Positions 33,857-45,190 are shown, counted from the stretch's first letter. The stretch is 64,000 nt of DNA from Isosphaeraceae bacterium (GCA_031291845.1 JARLIH010000074.1:1-64000), one strand, 5' to 3'. Notes: generated from the letters alone by a model not told the origin. Numbers and translations are program-made.

Positions 33857-35272
33857 ATGCGGTCCAATCAACCGTCTCACCACACGCCCTCCCGGCGCGA
33901 GTTTCTGCGCGCCGGCCTGACGGGACTCGGGACGCTGTCGCTCCCCGGGCTGCTGCGGCTCAGGCACGAGTGTGCGGCGGCGGCAGCGCGCGAGGAGACG
34001 GCGTTGATCCTCGTCTGGCTGCGCGGGGGTTGCAGTCACCTCGACACATATGATCCCAAGCCCGACGTCTCGTCCGAATATCGCGGGCCGTTCACGACGA
34101 TCGCCACCAAGACGCCGGGCATTCGTTTCAGTGAGCTCCTACCGCGCCAGGCCGCCCTCTCGGACAAGGTCGCCGTGCTGCGGTCGCTGGCACATACCGG
34201 CGGAGGCCACCCCGCGGGCTCGCTGCAGCTCCTCTCGGGCGACCCGGATCCACAGGACAAGCTCACGCCGTTCTATCCCGACCTCATGACGGTTGCCCAC
34301 TACTTGCGCTCAGGCCCGCCGCGGCCGCTGCCGAACTACGTGGGCGTCAACCCGATCACCCGCTACGACAACTTCACGATCGCGGGCCCCACGTACCTCG
34401 GCGCCTCCTACGAGCCCTTCGCGGTGACCGGCGACCCGAGTGCGCCCGGCTTCACGGTCCCGAACATCGGCCTCACCAGTCCGTCGCAGGCCGACCGCCT
34501 GCGCACGCGGGTCGACCTGCGCCGCTCGTTCGACAACATCCGCCGCGAGATCGACCGTTCCGGCGCGATGGGCGCGATGGATGCCTTCGAAGCACAGGCC
34601 CTGGGCCTGCTGACGAGTCCCGAGGCCGCGCGTGCGTTCGACCTCGACCGGGAGGACCCGCGCGTGCGCGACCGTTACGGCCGCAATGCGTGGGGCCAGC
34701 AGTGCCTGATGGCCCGGCGGCTGGTCGAGGCCGGCGTCGGCATCGTCACCACGACCTTCGACGGCCCCCTCTGCGGCCGGGTCGGCAACTGGGACGACCA
34801 CGCCGTGAACCACCACGTGTTTGACGCGCTGCGGTATCGCGCCCCGTTCTTCGACCAGGCCGTCTCCGCACTCATCGAGGACGTCTACGCCCGCGGTCTG
34901 GACCGGCGGGTCCTGGTCGTCGTCACCGGCGAGTTCGGCCGCACCCCGCGCATCTCGTACGTGGCAAGCAGCGGCGGCGGCACGGCCAGTGCGCCCGCGG
35001 GGACCGTCCAGCCCGGCCGCGACCACTGGCCCCGCGCCAACTCGTTGATCTGGGCCGGCGGCGGCATTCCCACCGGCCAGGTCATCGGCGCGACCGACCG
35101 CCGGGGCGAGGACGTGGTCGAGCACCGCGTCGGGCCCCAGGACTTCCTGGCGACGATCTATCGCCACCTCGGCATCGACTACGAACGCGTCACCATCCAG
35201 GACCGCGCCGGCCGGCCGACCCCTATCGTCACCATCGGCCGCGCGATCGACGCATTGGTAGCCAGCACTTAG
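33857..35272 (+). CDS. Tat-exported DUF1501 protein
   Basis: The 471-aa product opens with a Tat signal (SRREFLRAGLTGLGTLSLPG) and continues LILVWLRGGCSHLDTYDPK, HTGGGHPAGS and VVVTGEFGRTPRI, the signatures of DUF1501. The domain is related to the alkaline-phosphatase/sulfatase superfamily. DUF1501 proteins are abundant in planctomycetes and usually neighbour a DUF1549/DUF1553 cytochrome-like protein, which is absent here. It is probably periplasmic; substrate unknown. Confidence 0.92.
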   Translation: MRSNQPSHHTPSRREFLRAGLTGLGTLSLPGLLRLRHECAAAAAREETALILVWLRGGCSHLDTYDPKPDVSSEYRGPFTTIATKTPGIRFSELLPRQAALSDKVAVLRSLAHTGGGHPAGSLQLLSGDPDPQDKLTPFYPDLMTVAHYLRSGPPRPLPNYVGVNPITRYDNFTIAGPTYLGASYEPFAVTGDPSAPGFTVPNIGLTSPSQADRLRTRVDLRRSFDNIRREIDRSGAMGAMDAFEAQALGLLTSPEAARAFDLDREDPRVRDRYGRNAWGQQCLMARRLVEAGVGIVTTTFDGPLCGRVGNWDDHAVNHHVFDALRYRAPFFDQAVSALIEDVYARGLDRRVLVVVTGEFGRTPRISYVASSGGGTASAPAGTVQPGRDHWPRANSLIWAGGGIPTGQVIGATDRRGEDVVEHRVGPQDFLATIYRHLGIDYERVTIQDRAGRPTPIVTIGRAIDALVAST

Positions 35273-35885
35273 GAACGGGAATCAGCCCGGAATCGCTTTA
35301 CTTCTTGTCATTTCGATCGACCCTTGGGTGGCCAGGGCGATCACAAACGGCAAGTGCATCCCGGCCTTTTGCATCGCCCGTTGCCGCCTCAATCGGGCGC
35401 TCTTCCGCGGGCAATTCGAGTGCCCCCGCGAACTCCCGCACGCCGTGCACTCAAATGGTGGCGGCTCGGAACTCGTCGACCGGACGATCACAATTCCTGT
35501 GCTCTTCAGCCCTGCCGAAGTGCCACCTCGCGGTCGCGCGGTCAGCCCTGGCCAAAGGAGAGCTCGTTTTGACCGAGGGCGCTAAGGCGGTAAGTTGCCG
35601 GCCCACGATTCCCGCCATCTGTGGAACCCGAGAACGTTCGGCGATCACACGCCGCAAGCCAGGACTCGACGTGCGCGCAAGATGAACACGACGGATCGGA
35701 AGACTGTTACTCGCCAACGCCGCCTTGGCGCTGTGGACGAACGGGGCTTATTCCGCAGGAGTGGGTCGCCGCGCGCGCCGGCAGCCTGAGGTTACCCGCT
35801 GCGCCCCGCCCGCTCGGGAGACCTCGAAAGGCCACCGTCGATGAAAGTGAGAATGCCGGGTAGGTCTGGGTGGTCGCCCACCAAG
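35273..35885. other. Gap without a supportable gene
   Basis: Several short frames are open on both strands, but none has a recognisable product, ribosome-binding site or consistent codon use. The stretch may be decayed DNA next to the intron remnant. No clear hairpin or repeat was found. Confidence 0.4.
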
Positions 35886-35893
35886 ACCCCCCA

Positions 35894-36900
35894 CAAATCC
35901 GTGCTCGCGCGCTTAACGCACACGGTTCCTCGTTTCATACCTTCGCTGCGCGACAGTACACTGAATGGATCGTCAAGCCGTACTTCTCGAAGCGCTTGGG
36001 CAGTACCTCCATCACCCTCCGGACGTCCTCTTCACAGGTGAAACCCATGAGGAAGTCGTCCGCAGAGCGGATCAGGAACGAATGCCCCTGCAGGCTTGGT
36101 TGGACATCCCGTTCGAACCATTCGTCCAGCACGTCGTGCAGGAAGACATTCGAGAGCATTGGGCTGACAACCCCGCCCTGCGGCGAGCCGGCGTCGGGAT
36201 GCGTCACGCATCCGTCTTCCAGCATGCCCGCGTTGAGCCACTTGCCGATCGGTCGAAGCAGCATCCCATCTCGCACCCGTCGCTTGAGCAACTCACGCAG
36301 AAGTCCGCGGCCGATCGCATCGACAAATTTTCGATTGTAAGTCTCTACGAGCCAGCCCCCTCCCGTCGCCATCGTCTGCTGCCAGAGGGTTTCCAGTGCT
36401 TGATGCGCCGACCGCCCGGGCCGGAAGCCATACGAGCAGTCCTTGAAGTCCTGTTCGTACACCGCTTCTAGAACCATGACGACCGCACGCTGGAGCACCC
36501 CTCTTCGTCCCCAACAGCTCGGGACCGGAGCTGGGGATCATCCTGGAGTTGGTAAGCCGGGTCTCCAGCCGGCACCCACGACGGAGGTGGCTGGGGCTCT
36601 CAGGTTCCCGAGCGACCCTCGTGTCCCTGCGCCCTGTTCTTGGACCCCGGTAGGACCGAGATGCGCCAAGCCATTACGGCGCCTCGGCGCGGCCCCCGCT
36701 TGTGTCAACAACGGTGGCTCCCGCGAGTAAAGATTTCGGGGCTCGATCGCACGGCATCGGGACTCGCTGTCTACGCTTCGCAGTGGAAGTTACCCGCCAC
36801 CATGCAAGACTTGCTTCCGGCTGCTGGCTAGGCTTTCCCGGGCGGGATTCGTTAACCCGCAGGGTTGCAGTGAAAGGCTTCCGAGTTCGAGCGTCTTCCT
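35894..36900 (-). mobile_element. Group II intron remnant
   Basis: On the minus strand a reverse-transcriptase fragment (36498-35935) is followed after five bases by a hairpin (35929-35894) with CCGTG...CACGG arms around a GCGTTAAGCGC core, resembling group II intron domain V. Upstream of the fragment (36499 to about 36900) the sequence is non-coding, as expected for ribozyme domains I-IV. The 5' boundary is only approximate and no intact GUGYG start was identified. Confidence 0.45.
35935..36498 (-). pseudogene. ltrA: Group II intron reverse transcriptase/maturase fragment
   Basis: The 187-residue frame matches the middle of LtrA-type reverse transcriptases: LQRAVVMVLEAVYEQDF, CSYGFRPGRSAHQALE, the motif SPQGGVVSPMLSNVFLH, and PKRFEKYGLTIH. 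It lacks the N-terminal RT blocks and everything after the palm (thumb/X, DNA-binding and endonuclease domains). Two catalytic sites are altered: the first Asp region reads ETYNRKFVD instead of the usual DI..FFD type, and YADD reads SADD. It is certainly inactive as a polymerase. Confidence 0.8.
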
Positions 36901-37243
36901 CCCTTCTCGAGCTTGCCTGACGCTATGACACCGGTTTATCCGGCATGGGCGGATTCGCGTTCTAGGTTGAATCTAGTTGATCGAGGAGGTTCGGCGCCCA
37001 TCCCGGAGCGGGACACGCCGGCGGCACCGTGGGCCGCCAGGAGCTGAGGCCCGCGGTTGGCCGCTCGACGCCTCGCGAGCCGATCCCTGTTCGATCGGTG
37101 AGCGCCCTCGGCGTTCCGTCCGGTCGGACGACCGTACGGGAGCGGTCAGCACGCGCGCTTCGAAAGAAATTGCGCGGGCGGGTTCAGCCATCGGAAATCT
37201 CATGCGGTTCCACTCCTTGCGACACAACAAAGGAAACTGGGCG
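36901..37243. other. Leader region of the giant surface protein gene
   Basis: No independent gene is seen. The frame of the downstream protein is open from 36977, and an ATG at 37202 is in frame, but the product upstream of 37244 is arginine-rich and atypical. AAAGGA at about 37229 is a good ribosome-binding site for the ATG at 37244. Confidence 0.4.
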
Positions 37244-40200
37244 ATGCGCATTCGTCGGCACGACGGGATCACTTCGAGATCGATCAGGACCCGAAGGATC
37301 GAGCGGACGAAGGGCTTGCGCCCGATTCTCGACTGCCTGGAGGTTCGGCAGCTCCTGACGACGCCGGGGGATATCGTCCCGGGCCAGATCTACCAGGACG
37401 TCGCGTTCGTCGACTCGAACTGGGACACGGTCGAGGTCAAGGTCAACGGGCCGACGACCGTCTCGACCGGGTTCACGCTCCGCCTCGCGGGCGACGCGAC
37501 CGACTACGCCGACATCGACACCCTGAACCTCGTCGGCCTGACTTCGGCCGACAGCGTCAGCGTGACTGTCACGCCCAACGAGCTGACGATCAACGGCGGG
37601 ACTATCTACAACAAAATGTATAGCAGCGGCTACACGAACATCCGGACGATCACCGCCTCGGACAACACGACGGGCCTCGGCGGCCTCTCGCTGAGCGCGG
37701 TAATCGTCGGCGACATCGCCCTGCCGAACGTCGCGATCGCCGGGAGCATCACGCTCGACACCGGGATGACCGCGTTCGTTGACCGCGTGGACAGCTCGGC
37801 CATCGCCTCGCTGAGCAGCAGCTCGCCGGTCGTCACGATCACCAGCCCGATCACCGGCGAGCAGGAGATCATCGACGAGAGCCCCGTCGGCCAGGGAAGC
37901 CAGTACAACCCCGTGACGGGGCTCATCGACCTGTACAACGTGGAGGCCCAGAGCATCGGCTCGATCGTGATCAACGGCGCGATCAGCGGGACCACGAACG
38001 ATCCCTACGACGAGACCCAGGTCACGAACGACCTCCGCGGCATCGTCACGGTCTCAGGGGACATCGGGTCGATCGTCGCCCCGCGCAGCGCCATGCGCAA
38101 CGCGATCCGCGCCGGCGGGATCGGCTCGATCCAGCTCGGCCAGATTAACGGCGAGATCACGACAACCGACGCGGCCCAGCCGCTGACGATCGCGCTGCCC
38201 AAGACGTTCACCGGCTTCCTGAATGTCGCTGGCCACCTGAACCTGGGCTTCAACGCCTCGACGGCCGACCTGGACACCGGCGACATCACGGCGGGGGGGG
38301 GATCTCGGGGATCGGCTCCTCGACAACCGATCCGATCCTGGTTCCGGACAAGTACGTAGCCTCGGTTGTGAACACGAGCACGACGACCGGGATCGCTGAC
38401 ATCCAGTTCAATGGCTCCGTCAAGTCGAGTTGGTCGTCGGCCTCGAGCATCGGCAACATCACGGCGTCGGTCTTCGACGCCTCGGGCCTGTTCCAGGCGC
38501 GGACCGACATCGGCAACATTACGATGCTGATGCCCACGGTGTCCGGCACCGGGTCGACGCGCACGGCGGCCGATCTCGCGGGGGTCTTCACGGCGGGCGG
38601 GAGCATCGGCGACGTCAATTCCGCCGGCGGCGTCGCGGCGGACCTGACCGCGGGCGGCGACATTGGCTCCATCACCGGGGCGGCCGGCGGCCTCAACTCG
38701 ACGCTCGTCATCGCGGGGGGAAACATAGGCGACATCGAGATGTCCACCCAGGTCGAATCAACCACCCAGATCTCCGCCGGGGGGAACATAGGCAACATCC
38801 ACGTCGGCTCCGGGGTCGTCGGCTGGCGGGTCAAGGCCGGCGGGGGCATCGGCGACGTCCTGGTCGATGCCGGCTCCCTCAACCTGGCTGCCTTCGTGGC
38901 CGCGAACGACCTCGGCAACGTGACGGTCACCAACCCCGAGGGGACCGCCATCGAGGGAGGGAGCCTGATCGCCGGCAACGACATCGGCGACGTGGCGGTC
39001 TACGCCTTCAACGGGACGGCGATCAACGGGACTTTGATCCAGGCGGGCAATCGAATCTCGAGCGTGACCGGCATCGCCTACGGCTCGGTGACGGCCCCCG
39101 GGGTCACCGCGGGGGTCCCCACCACGGTGGCCGACACCAACAACGGGATCGACAAGGCCCAGATCCTCGCCGGCGAAATGGGCGCGATCCTGGGCCAGTC
39201 CTACATCGGCACGGGGCTGTCTCAGATCGTCGTCCACGCCCAGGTCGGCAACATCGACTCGATCACGGGCATCGGCAACGGCAACGGCATCTACCTGCCA
39301 GTCGTCGTCGCCGAGGGGGGGATAGGCCCGATCACCGGCACGTCGACAGTCCTCGGCGCCGGCATCGACGGGGGGAGCTTCGACGCCAACGGCAAGACCG
39401 CCGCGGCCGACGGGACCATCGGTCAGATCACCGCGCAAGGCGGCCCGGCGGGGGGCAACGGGATCAGCCTGACCCGGTTCCAGGCCTCAAACCGGATCGC
39501 CGGGATCGACAGCACCACCAACGCCAACGGCGGCGACGCCATCACGACCATCTCCGTCTACGCCACCAGCATTGGCGACATCAAGGCCCTCGTCCTCGGC
39601 GGCCAGAACGGCAACGGCATCGTCGATTCCTCGTTCCGCGCCTGGAGCGACTACGAGAACAACCGCCCCGACGTCCAGATCGACGGCGTCTACGCCGACG
39701 TCCGCTCGGGGCTAGGCATGGGGATCAGCAACACGATCTTCCAGATCAAGGGGGACCTCACCAACATCCAGGCGACGGCGCTGAACGCCTCGGCGATCTC
39801 CGGCTCGACCTTCACCCTCACGCAGGGGGACATCGGGCGGATCTACGCCGAATCGGTCAACACCGGGAACGCGATCGACGGCAGCATCTTCACGGCGAGC
39901 AACGGCTCGATCGGCTCGGCGCAGACCCTGGCCGACGCGGGGACCTCGGGCATCACCGTGATCTCCAACGGGACCTCCGCGCTGGCCAACGGGATCGTCG
40001 ACTCGACCTTCTCGGCCGACGAGAATATCGGCTTCATCTCGGCCACGACGCGGGGGGGGACGGCCATCCTCAACTCGACGTTCACGGCCGACTCCAACTT
40101 CGGCAGCGCCAACAACGGCCCCAACCTGCCGACCACCACCCCCGACCCCAACGACCTGGGGGCCATCTTCGGCGTCAGCGCGAGCACGTCGGGCCAGAAC

Positions 40201-42084
40201 CTCGTCAGCTCGGTGGGGATCGCCGGGGCGACCTTCACGGGGGAGACGATCGTCAGCGTCACGGTCAGCGTCACCGACCGCGAGGAGGGGGGTGCCGGCA
40301 TCTCCGACTCGACGTTTACCGCGCGCAACGCCGTCTACGACAACAACGGCAACTTCAACAACATGGGGACCATCGGCCCGATCACCGTCACCGACGGGTC
40401 GCTCCGGGGCAACGGCATCGAGGGGAGCCAGTTCCTCGCCGGGGCCGCCGGCTCGATCGGCGACATCACCGTCACCACCCTCGGGGGGATCGGGATCACG
40501 CAGAGCCAGTTCCGGGCCTCTGAGTTCGACTACGACCAGAGCCTCTACAACGGCAAGATCGGCAACATTAGCGTGACCACCGGCCGGTCGAGCACCGGGC
40601 TCCTCCCCGTGCCTGCGCCTCCGAACGACGGCTGGACACTCCTGGCCGCGGGCATCGACACCAGCTACTTCGCGGCCGACGCCGGCATCGGCAACGTCAC
40701 CGTCAACTCGATCGGCACCGGCGTCTTCCTCTCGGCCTTCCTCGCCGACTTCGACGCCCTCTCGCGGTTCGGCTCGATCCCCGGGTTCGTCTTGCCATTG
40801 CTGGCGCAGGACGTCCCCGGCAACCTCGGGAACGTCAACATCACGGTGAACGGCCGGTTCGGGTTTGGCTCGGTCTTCTCGGTCTACACGGGGACCAACG
40901 TCGGCAACATCAACATCGCGATCACCTCGCGAGATTCGCAGCAGCCAACCTTGAGCTTGCCCAACCTCCAGGCAAGCCCCGCCGGGTCGCTGGTCCAGTT
41001 CGTCGCCAAGGCCGCCAACTTCTCGCTCACGTCGATCATCGGCCCGTCGGCCAGCGCTGGCAGCCTGTTCCTGGCCACCGGCGGCAACATCGGCTCGATC
41101 AACATCGTCAACGCGGGGCCGGGGCTCGACGCCCTCGCCTCGGGCTTCGTCGCGCTTGGCTCGGGCTTCCTGCCGGTCCCGCTCGGCTTCTACGGCCCGG
41201 TCAACCCGCTCGACTTCGCGGCGGGGAACCTGTTCTGGGGGATCCCTCGGCTGTTCGGCAACAACTCGGGCGGGGCGACCGTCACCGCCAACAGCGTCAG
41301 CCTGCCGACCAACGCGAGCTACAAGGCGGGCAGCACCCTCTACTTCAACGTGAACTTCAGCAACTCGGTCGCCGTGACGGGGCAGCCCTACATCCCGGTC
41401 ACCATCGGGTCGACGACGCGAGACGCGTTCTACGTCTCCGGCAGTGGGTCGCCCCAGCTCACCTTCGCCCTGCAGGTCCAGGCGGGCGACTCGGGGCAGG
41501 TGTCAATCCCCGCCGGCACGGTCATCCATACCGACCTCGCCGACCGGATCACCGAGAGCGCCACGGGCATCGAGCTGACCAACCTCGCGCCGCCGGTCAG
41601 CACCACCGGGAGTGTCCGGGTCGACACGGTCGCCCCGACCGTGACAAGCATCTCGGCCATCGTGCACTCGGGGAAGAAGTACGCGGTCGGCCAGTTGCTC
41701 ATGGTGGACGTCACGTTCAGCGAGGCGGTCGTCGTCCAGGGCCTGCCGATGATCGCGCTGACGCTCGGGAATCTCAGCCGATCGCTCGTGTACAGCGGCG
41801 GCAGCGGGACCGACACGCTCCAATTCACGTACACGCTGACCAAGGCGGACCTGGCCTACGCGAAGTCGGCGACGATCGGCGGCGGGGTCCTCCTGCCGTC
41901 GGGGGCCTCGATCCTCGACGTGGCGGGGAACCCGGCGGCCCTCCCGGCGGCGAGCCCGGCCGTCGTTTACGTGAACACCGCCACCCAGGCCGGATCGCAC
42001 ACGCAGGCGGTCGTCCACGGGAAGGCGCATCCTCAGAGGCCGCTGGCCGCCAGGCGGAGCGCGACCGTCAAGCAGAAGGCCTGA
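37244..42084 (+). CDS. Giant beta-repeat surface protein, split by a frameshift at a G9 tract
   Basis: Two frames, 37244-38359 and the frame running to 42084, join at nine Gs (38293-38301). Adding one G (or a -1 slip) gives A-G-G-G-I-S-G-I-G-S-S and a continuous 1613-aa protein. The N-terminus has the planctomycete export motif LDCLEVRQLL. The body (about residues 60-1300) is a long array of imperfect repeats around GNI/GDI, with short cores such as IGNITV, GNGI and SxFxA, typical of a beta-solenoid. The C-terminus has two Ig-like 'SWM' blocks (FSNSVAVTGQPYIPVTIG, FSEAVVVQGLPMIALTLG) and a basic tail. It is probably an exported adhesin or cell-surface fibre. A terminator follows at 42155. Confidence 0.8.
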
Positions 42085-42154
42085 CCGGCACCGGCCGGCG
42101 GCGCAGGTCTCCTGACTCCGCCGAAGCCCGTAAGGAGGCTCGCCAAAAGAGGAG

Positions 42155-42208
42155 AAAAACGGTGGCGGTTCCGCTTTGCCAGCCGAAAACGGAACCGACA
42201 CCGTTTTT
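42155..42208 (+). terminator. Intrinsic terminator of the surface protein gene
   Basis: AAAAACGGTGGCGGTTCCG pairs with CGGAACCGACACCGTTTTT over 19 positions with one mismatch; the right arm ends in a T-run. The symmetry also allows termination on the minus strand. The rest of 42085-42542 holds no gene. Confidence 0.8.
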
Positions 42209-42542
42209 CCAGCCGTCAAATCATGTGCCAAACAAATGATATCGGATATAGATTTCCTGATTTGCTCGCGCACGCCTTCTTGCCGATCGCACGGGCGCGA
42301 CGATCGAAGATCTGCGATTGTCAACCGAAAGCCATGGGGTCTGCAATCTCGCGTGAGGCCCTAAACTGGGAGCGGCCCGGAAACGCGTCCTACGGTGATC
42401 GGGTGAACCGTCCTCGATGGGACCACCTCCGGTCGCCGGAACGTCCCGGGCCATGAGGTGCCCGTCGCCGATCCTGGTGGCCGCTCCTCTCGACGCGGAC
42501 CAGAGATTCCAAGTCACGACCAAGAGGCGAGGGTGCTTCACG

Positions 42543-43640
42543 ATGCCGTGCAGACAACGAAAAAAGAAAGCATACTTCCCGTCGTTCGATCCGATGGAGC
42601 GGCGCGATCTCCCCACCGCGAGCCCGCTGACGGCCATGTCGTCGCGGGGCTTGCACGCGATCGGGTCGGAGATTGTTGGAGACCATCACGGCCAGAGCTC
42701 GGGGCATCCCTCGATTGCTCATCCGGGTTCATTGCACGGCATCGCCGGCGCCCGAGCGAGAGGCCCGGCATCACCGGCCGGTGCGGGAACTCTCCAGGAG
42801 CAGGCCGATGTTGCCACTTCCTTCCTGCGGCTGGCGGATTCCATTCTGGAGAATCTGTCGAAGTTTCAGCCCGGTTCCGAGGCCGACGCGAGTCAGGCGC
42901 GGCAGTTGATTGCTCAGCTCACGTCGATCAGCCAGACGCAACCCTCCGCGGTCGTGTCGGCGCCGCAATCCGATCCGCTGGAATCGCTCCTCTCGACGTT
43001 CGGGCCGGGCGATCCGTTCGCCTCGCTGGGCGTCATCTCGCCTTCAGCGCTCAAGCCCGGCGACATCATCGCTCGCTGCACGCCGGGCCTGGTGTCGCAG
43101 ACGATCGAGCTGGCGGGCTGGTCGCGATACAGTCATGTCGCGCTCTATATCGGCCATGGAATGGTTATCGACGCGGTCGGCGCGGGCGTCCACACTCGCA
43201 GCCTGACCGAGTTGCTGAGCGAGTCGAACCGTGCCAGTGTCTTGCGGGTGCCCGGCTTGACCGCGGCCCAGGCGCAGGCGGTGATCCACGCCGCCGAAGC
43301 CCACGAGGGGGCGGCTTACAACTTCACCGGGCTCGCGGCGTTGGAGGCGCAGAAGCTGGCCGCCGTGATCTCCCATGCCAACGAGGGGCTCGGCGGGATC
43401 ATCGGCGTCCTGTCCCGGGCCGAGCGACTGCCGTCTCGCCTCATCGATAATGGAACCTTCGCGTGCTCGCAGCTCGTGCGGTTGGCTTACATGAAGGCCG
43501 GCATCACCCTGAGCCACGCCAACGGCCTTGCGCCGGGCGACGTGATTCGACTCGGGATGGTGGGTGTCCTCGACGAAGTCGGCCGACTGGCGGTCCCCTC
43601 CCAGGCCACATCATCCACAACCGGCGCATGGCTCCCCTGA
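42543..43640 (+). CDS. YiiX/NlpC-like permuted papain-fold protein
   Basis: The ATG at 42543 gives MPCRQRKKKAYFPSFDPMERRDLP, an export motif of the planctomycete LExRxLL type. A Ser/Pro-rich linker (about 30-165) leads to the catalytic domain. There, LKPGDIIARCTPG, the His in YSHVALYIGHGMVIDA and the Cys in FACSQLVRLAYMKAGI are arranged as in permuted NlpC/P60 (YiiX/YebB) enzymes, which cleave amide or acyl bonds in lipids or peptidoglycan-like substrates. The 365-aa protein follows the giant surface protein and may process the cell surface. Both candidate catalytic residues are present. Confidence 0.72.
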   Translation: MPCRQRKKKAYFPSFDPMERRDLPTASPLTAMSSRGLHAIGSEIVGDHHGQSSGHPSIAHPGSLHGIAGARARGPASPAGAGTLQEQADVATSFLRLADSILENLSKFQPGSEADASQARQLIAQLTSISQTQPSAVVSAPQSDPLESLLSTFGPGDPFASLGVISPSALKPGDIIARCTPGLVSQTIELAGWSRYSHVALYIGHGMVIDAVGAGVHTRSLTELLSESNRASVLRVPGLTAAQAQAVIHAAEAHEGAAYNFTGLAALEAQKLAAVISHANEGLGGIIGVLSRAERLPSRLIDNGTFACSQLVRLAYMKAGITLSHANGLAPGDVIRLGMVGVLDEVGRLAVPSQATSSTTGAWLP

Positions 43641-43866
43641 TCGCACGTTCGAGTTCAGGGGGGTTGCAACGGCCGCCGGGGTAAAATCGAGGAAGTGGAA
43701 CGCGGCACAGAAGCCGGCCCGCGTCGTGCTGCACGCGTAGAGCCCGAAATCGATCGGTGGACCGTCACGCCGTTACAGGAGGTGATTTTCTCCGCCGGCC
43801 AGTGACAGGTTGAGGAATAGGTCGCGGCTCCGGCGCTCAATGATGACGTATCATCGGATGTCTTGA

Positions 43867-44205
43867 GACCCTTGCACAGCAGCCACCACCGATGACTCAA
43901 CCTTCCGCTACGAACGGCGCAGCGTGGATCCGCTGTCGCTGCCGGTCGCCAAAGCGCGAGAGGCCGTGCGCGCGGCCCAGCGCGACTCTCCCTGCCGCGG
44001 CGACCCCCGGCGTTTGGAGGCGGTCCTGCTTGCTGCGACGACGGACACTTACCAACGACACCGGAGCAAGGCCGCTCGCAACAATCCGCGCAAGAAGCAG
44101 CAAGATCCGCCCCGGCCGCCCAAAATTCAATCGGCGACACCAGCGGAAATCAAGCGAGCTCAACGCCTTACTCCGCCGAAGGTCCCGTCAAGCTGGACGG
44201 CGTAG
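43867..44205 (+). pseudogene. C-terminal remnant of an IS4-like transposase
   Basis: The frame after a TGA at 43864 reads FRYERRSVDPLSLPVAKARE, then TDTYQRHRSKAARNNPRKK and PPKIQSATPAEIKRAQRL. This basic, Pro-rich tail resembles the C-terminus of IS4-family transposases known to me from planctomycetes. No DDE core precedes it, so it is a decayed end fragment. Assignment is from memory of the family and not from a search. Confidence 0.45.
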
Positions 44206-44341
44206 GGTGCCACGCCCGGAGTCTGCGAGACGCGTAGTCCACCCCCCAGGACGGCGCCAGGCCCGTCGCAGACACCGGGCGTGCCGCCCAGATCCGTGCC
44301 GTATCGACTTTGCAATCGTTCCGCCCGGCCCGTCAAATTGC

Positions 44342-44370
44342 TTGACGTCCCTTGACACGCAGTGTACTAT
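44342..44370 (+). promoter_or_regulatory. Sigma70-like promoter without an assigned gene
   Basis: TTGACG at 44342-44347 and TACTAT at 44365-44370 are 17 bases apart. A second TTGACA overlaps inside the spacer at 44352. The nearest supported + strand gene starts 1.1 kb downstream, so the promoter may drive an unrecognised RNA. Confidence 0.4.
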
Positions 44371-45131
44371 TGTATCGATCTAGTGACGACGCGCGCGTCG
44401 CGGGCGCGAGGCACGCGAATGGAGCGTGCCGGCGGTTGTGGGGGTTTTGTCGGCCAAGATGGGTCGGCGTCGGCGAGTCGGCGCCCGTCGGACAGCGAGG
44501 TGGCCGCGCGCGGGAGGGATGACACCTGGGGCGCAAGTTCGTGGCGAACACAGGACAACTGTCAGGGAATTTTTCGGATTCTTCGGAAATTTCGTGAGCG
44601 TATATCGAGTCTCAGGATCGGTACATTTCTAGGTAAGCGTTCACACGCTCTAGCCGGCGAGTGCCCGCAAGCGGTGGGACCGACCAAGATTGCTTCGGTC
44701 CGACGAGTCCCCGCGGCGTACTCGGTCCGCACGGCCGGGCTCGGTGAACGCGCCCTCGTGTTCCGGCGGCCCGACGGGGCCGGCTGCGAGGTGTTACCAA
44801 GAACACCAAGAACTCCAGAAACCTCCGGCACGGCCCGAGTGGAGCGTGACACCGAGGCAGTTGTGTCCAATGGATGATCTGTGCCGACTTTTCCGAGCGG
44901 CGACACGTCAGGGGCCCAAGCTTGTCGAAGACACCGGGCGCGCGGCTCAGGTTGGCCTCGACCAGCAACAGCGCACCACCCGGCGAGCACTCACAAGAAC
45001 GGCGGTCTGCGCGTGCGGAGCTCCGTTCGGCCGGCCGAGGAATAGGGAGATCGGACAACGCTGGCACGAGCCGGAAACCGATCGCCCAGGCGATCCGGAA
45101 CAAAGGGCCGCTACTGGGCGAGAATACAACC

Positions 45132-45190
45132 ACTCGCTTGCGTTTCGCGCTCGTTGCGGACGCCTGTGCCGGCACGAAGCGCAAGCGAGT
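45132..45190. repeat. 16-base inverted repeat
   Basis: ACTCGCTTGCGTTTCG (45132-45147) pairs with CGAAGCGCAAGCGAGT (45175-45190) with a single wobble pair over a 27-base loop. It may be a terminator of an upstream transcript or a dispersed element. No T-run follows. Confidence 0.45.

Noticed and set aside
38430-40523. 697-codon plus-strand frame inside the giant repeat protein
   Set aside because: It is an alternative frame of a repetitive gene; the Arg/Gly/His repeat product is an artefact of the GC-rich repeat units.
38300-41200. Possible CRISPR or tandem-repeat array
   Set aside because: The repeats are imperfect coding repeats of about 20 residues in a beta-solenoid protein. There are no identical direct repeats with unique spacers.
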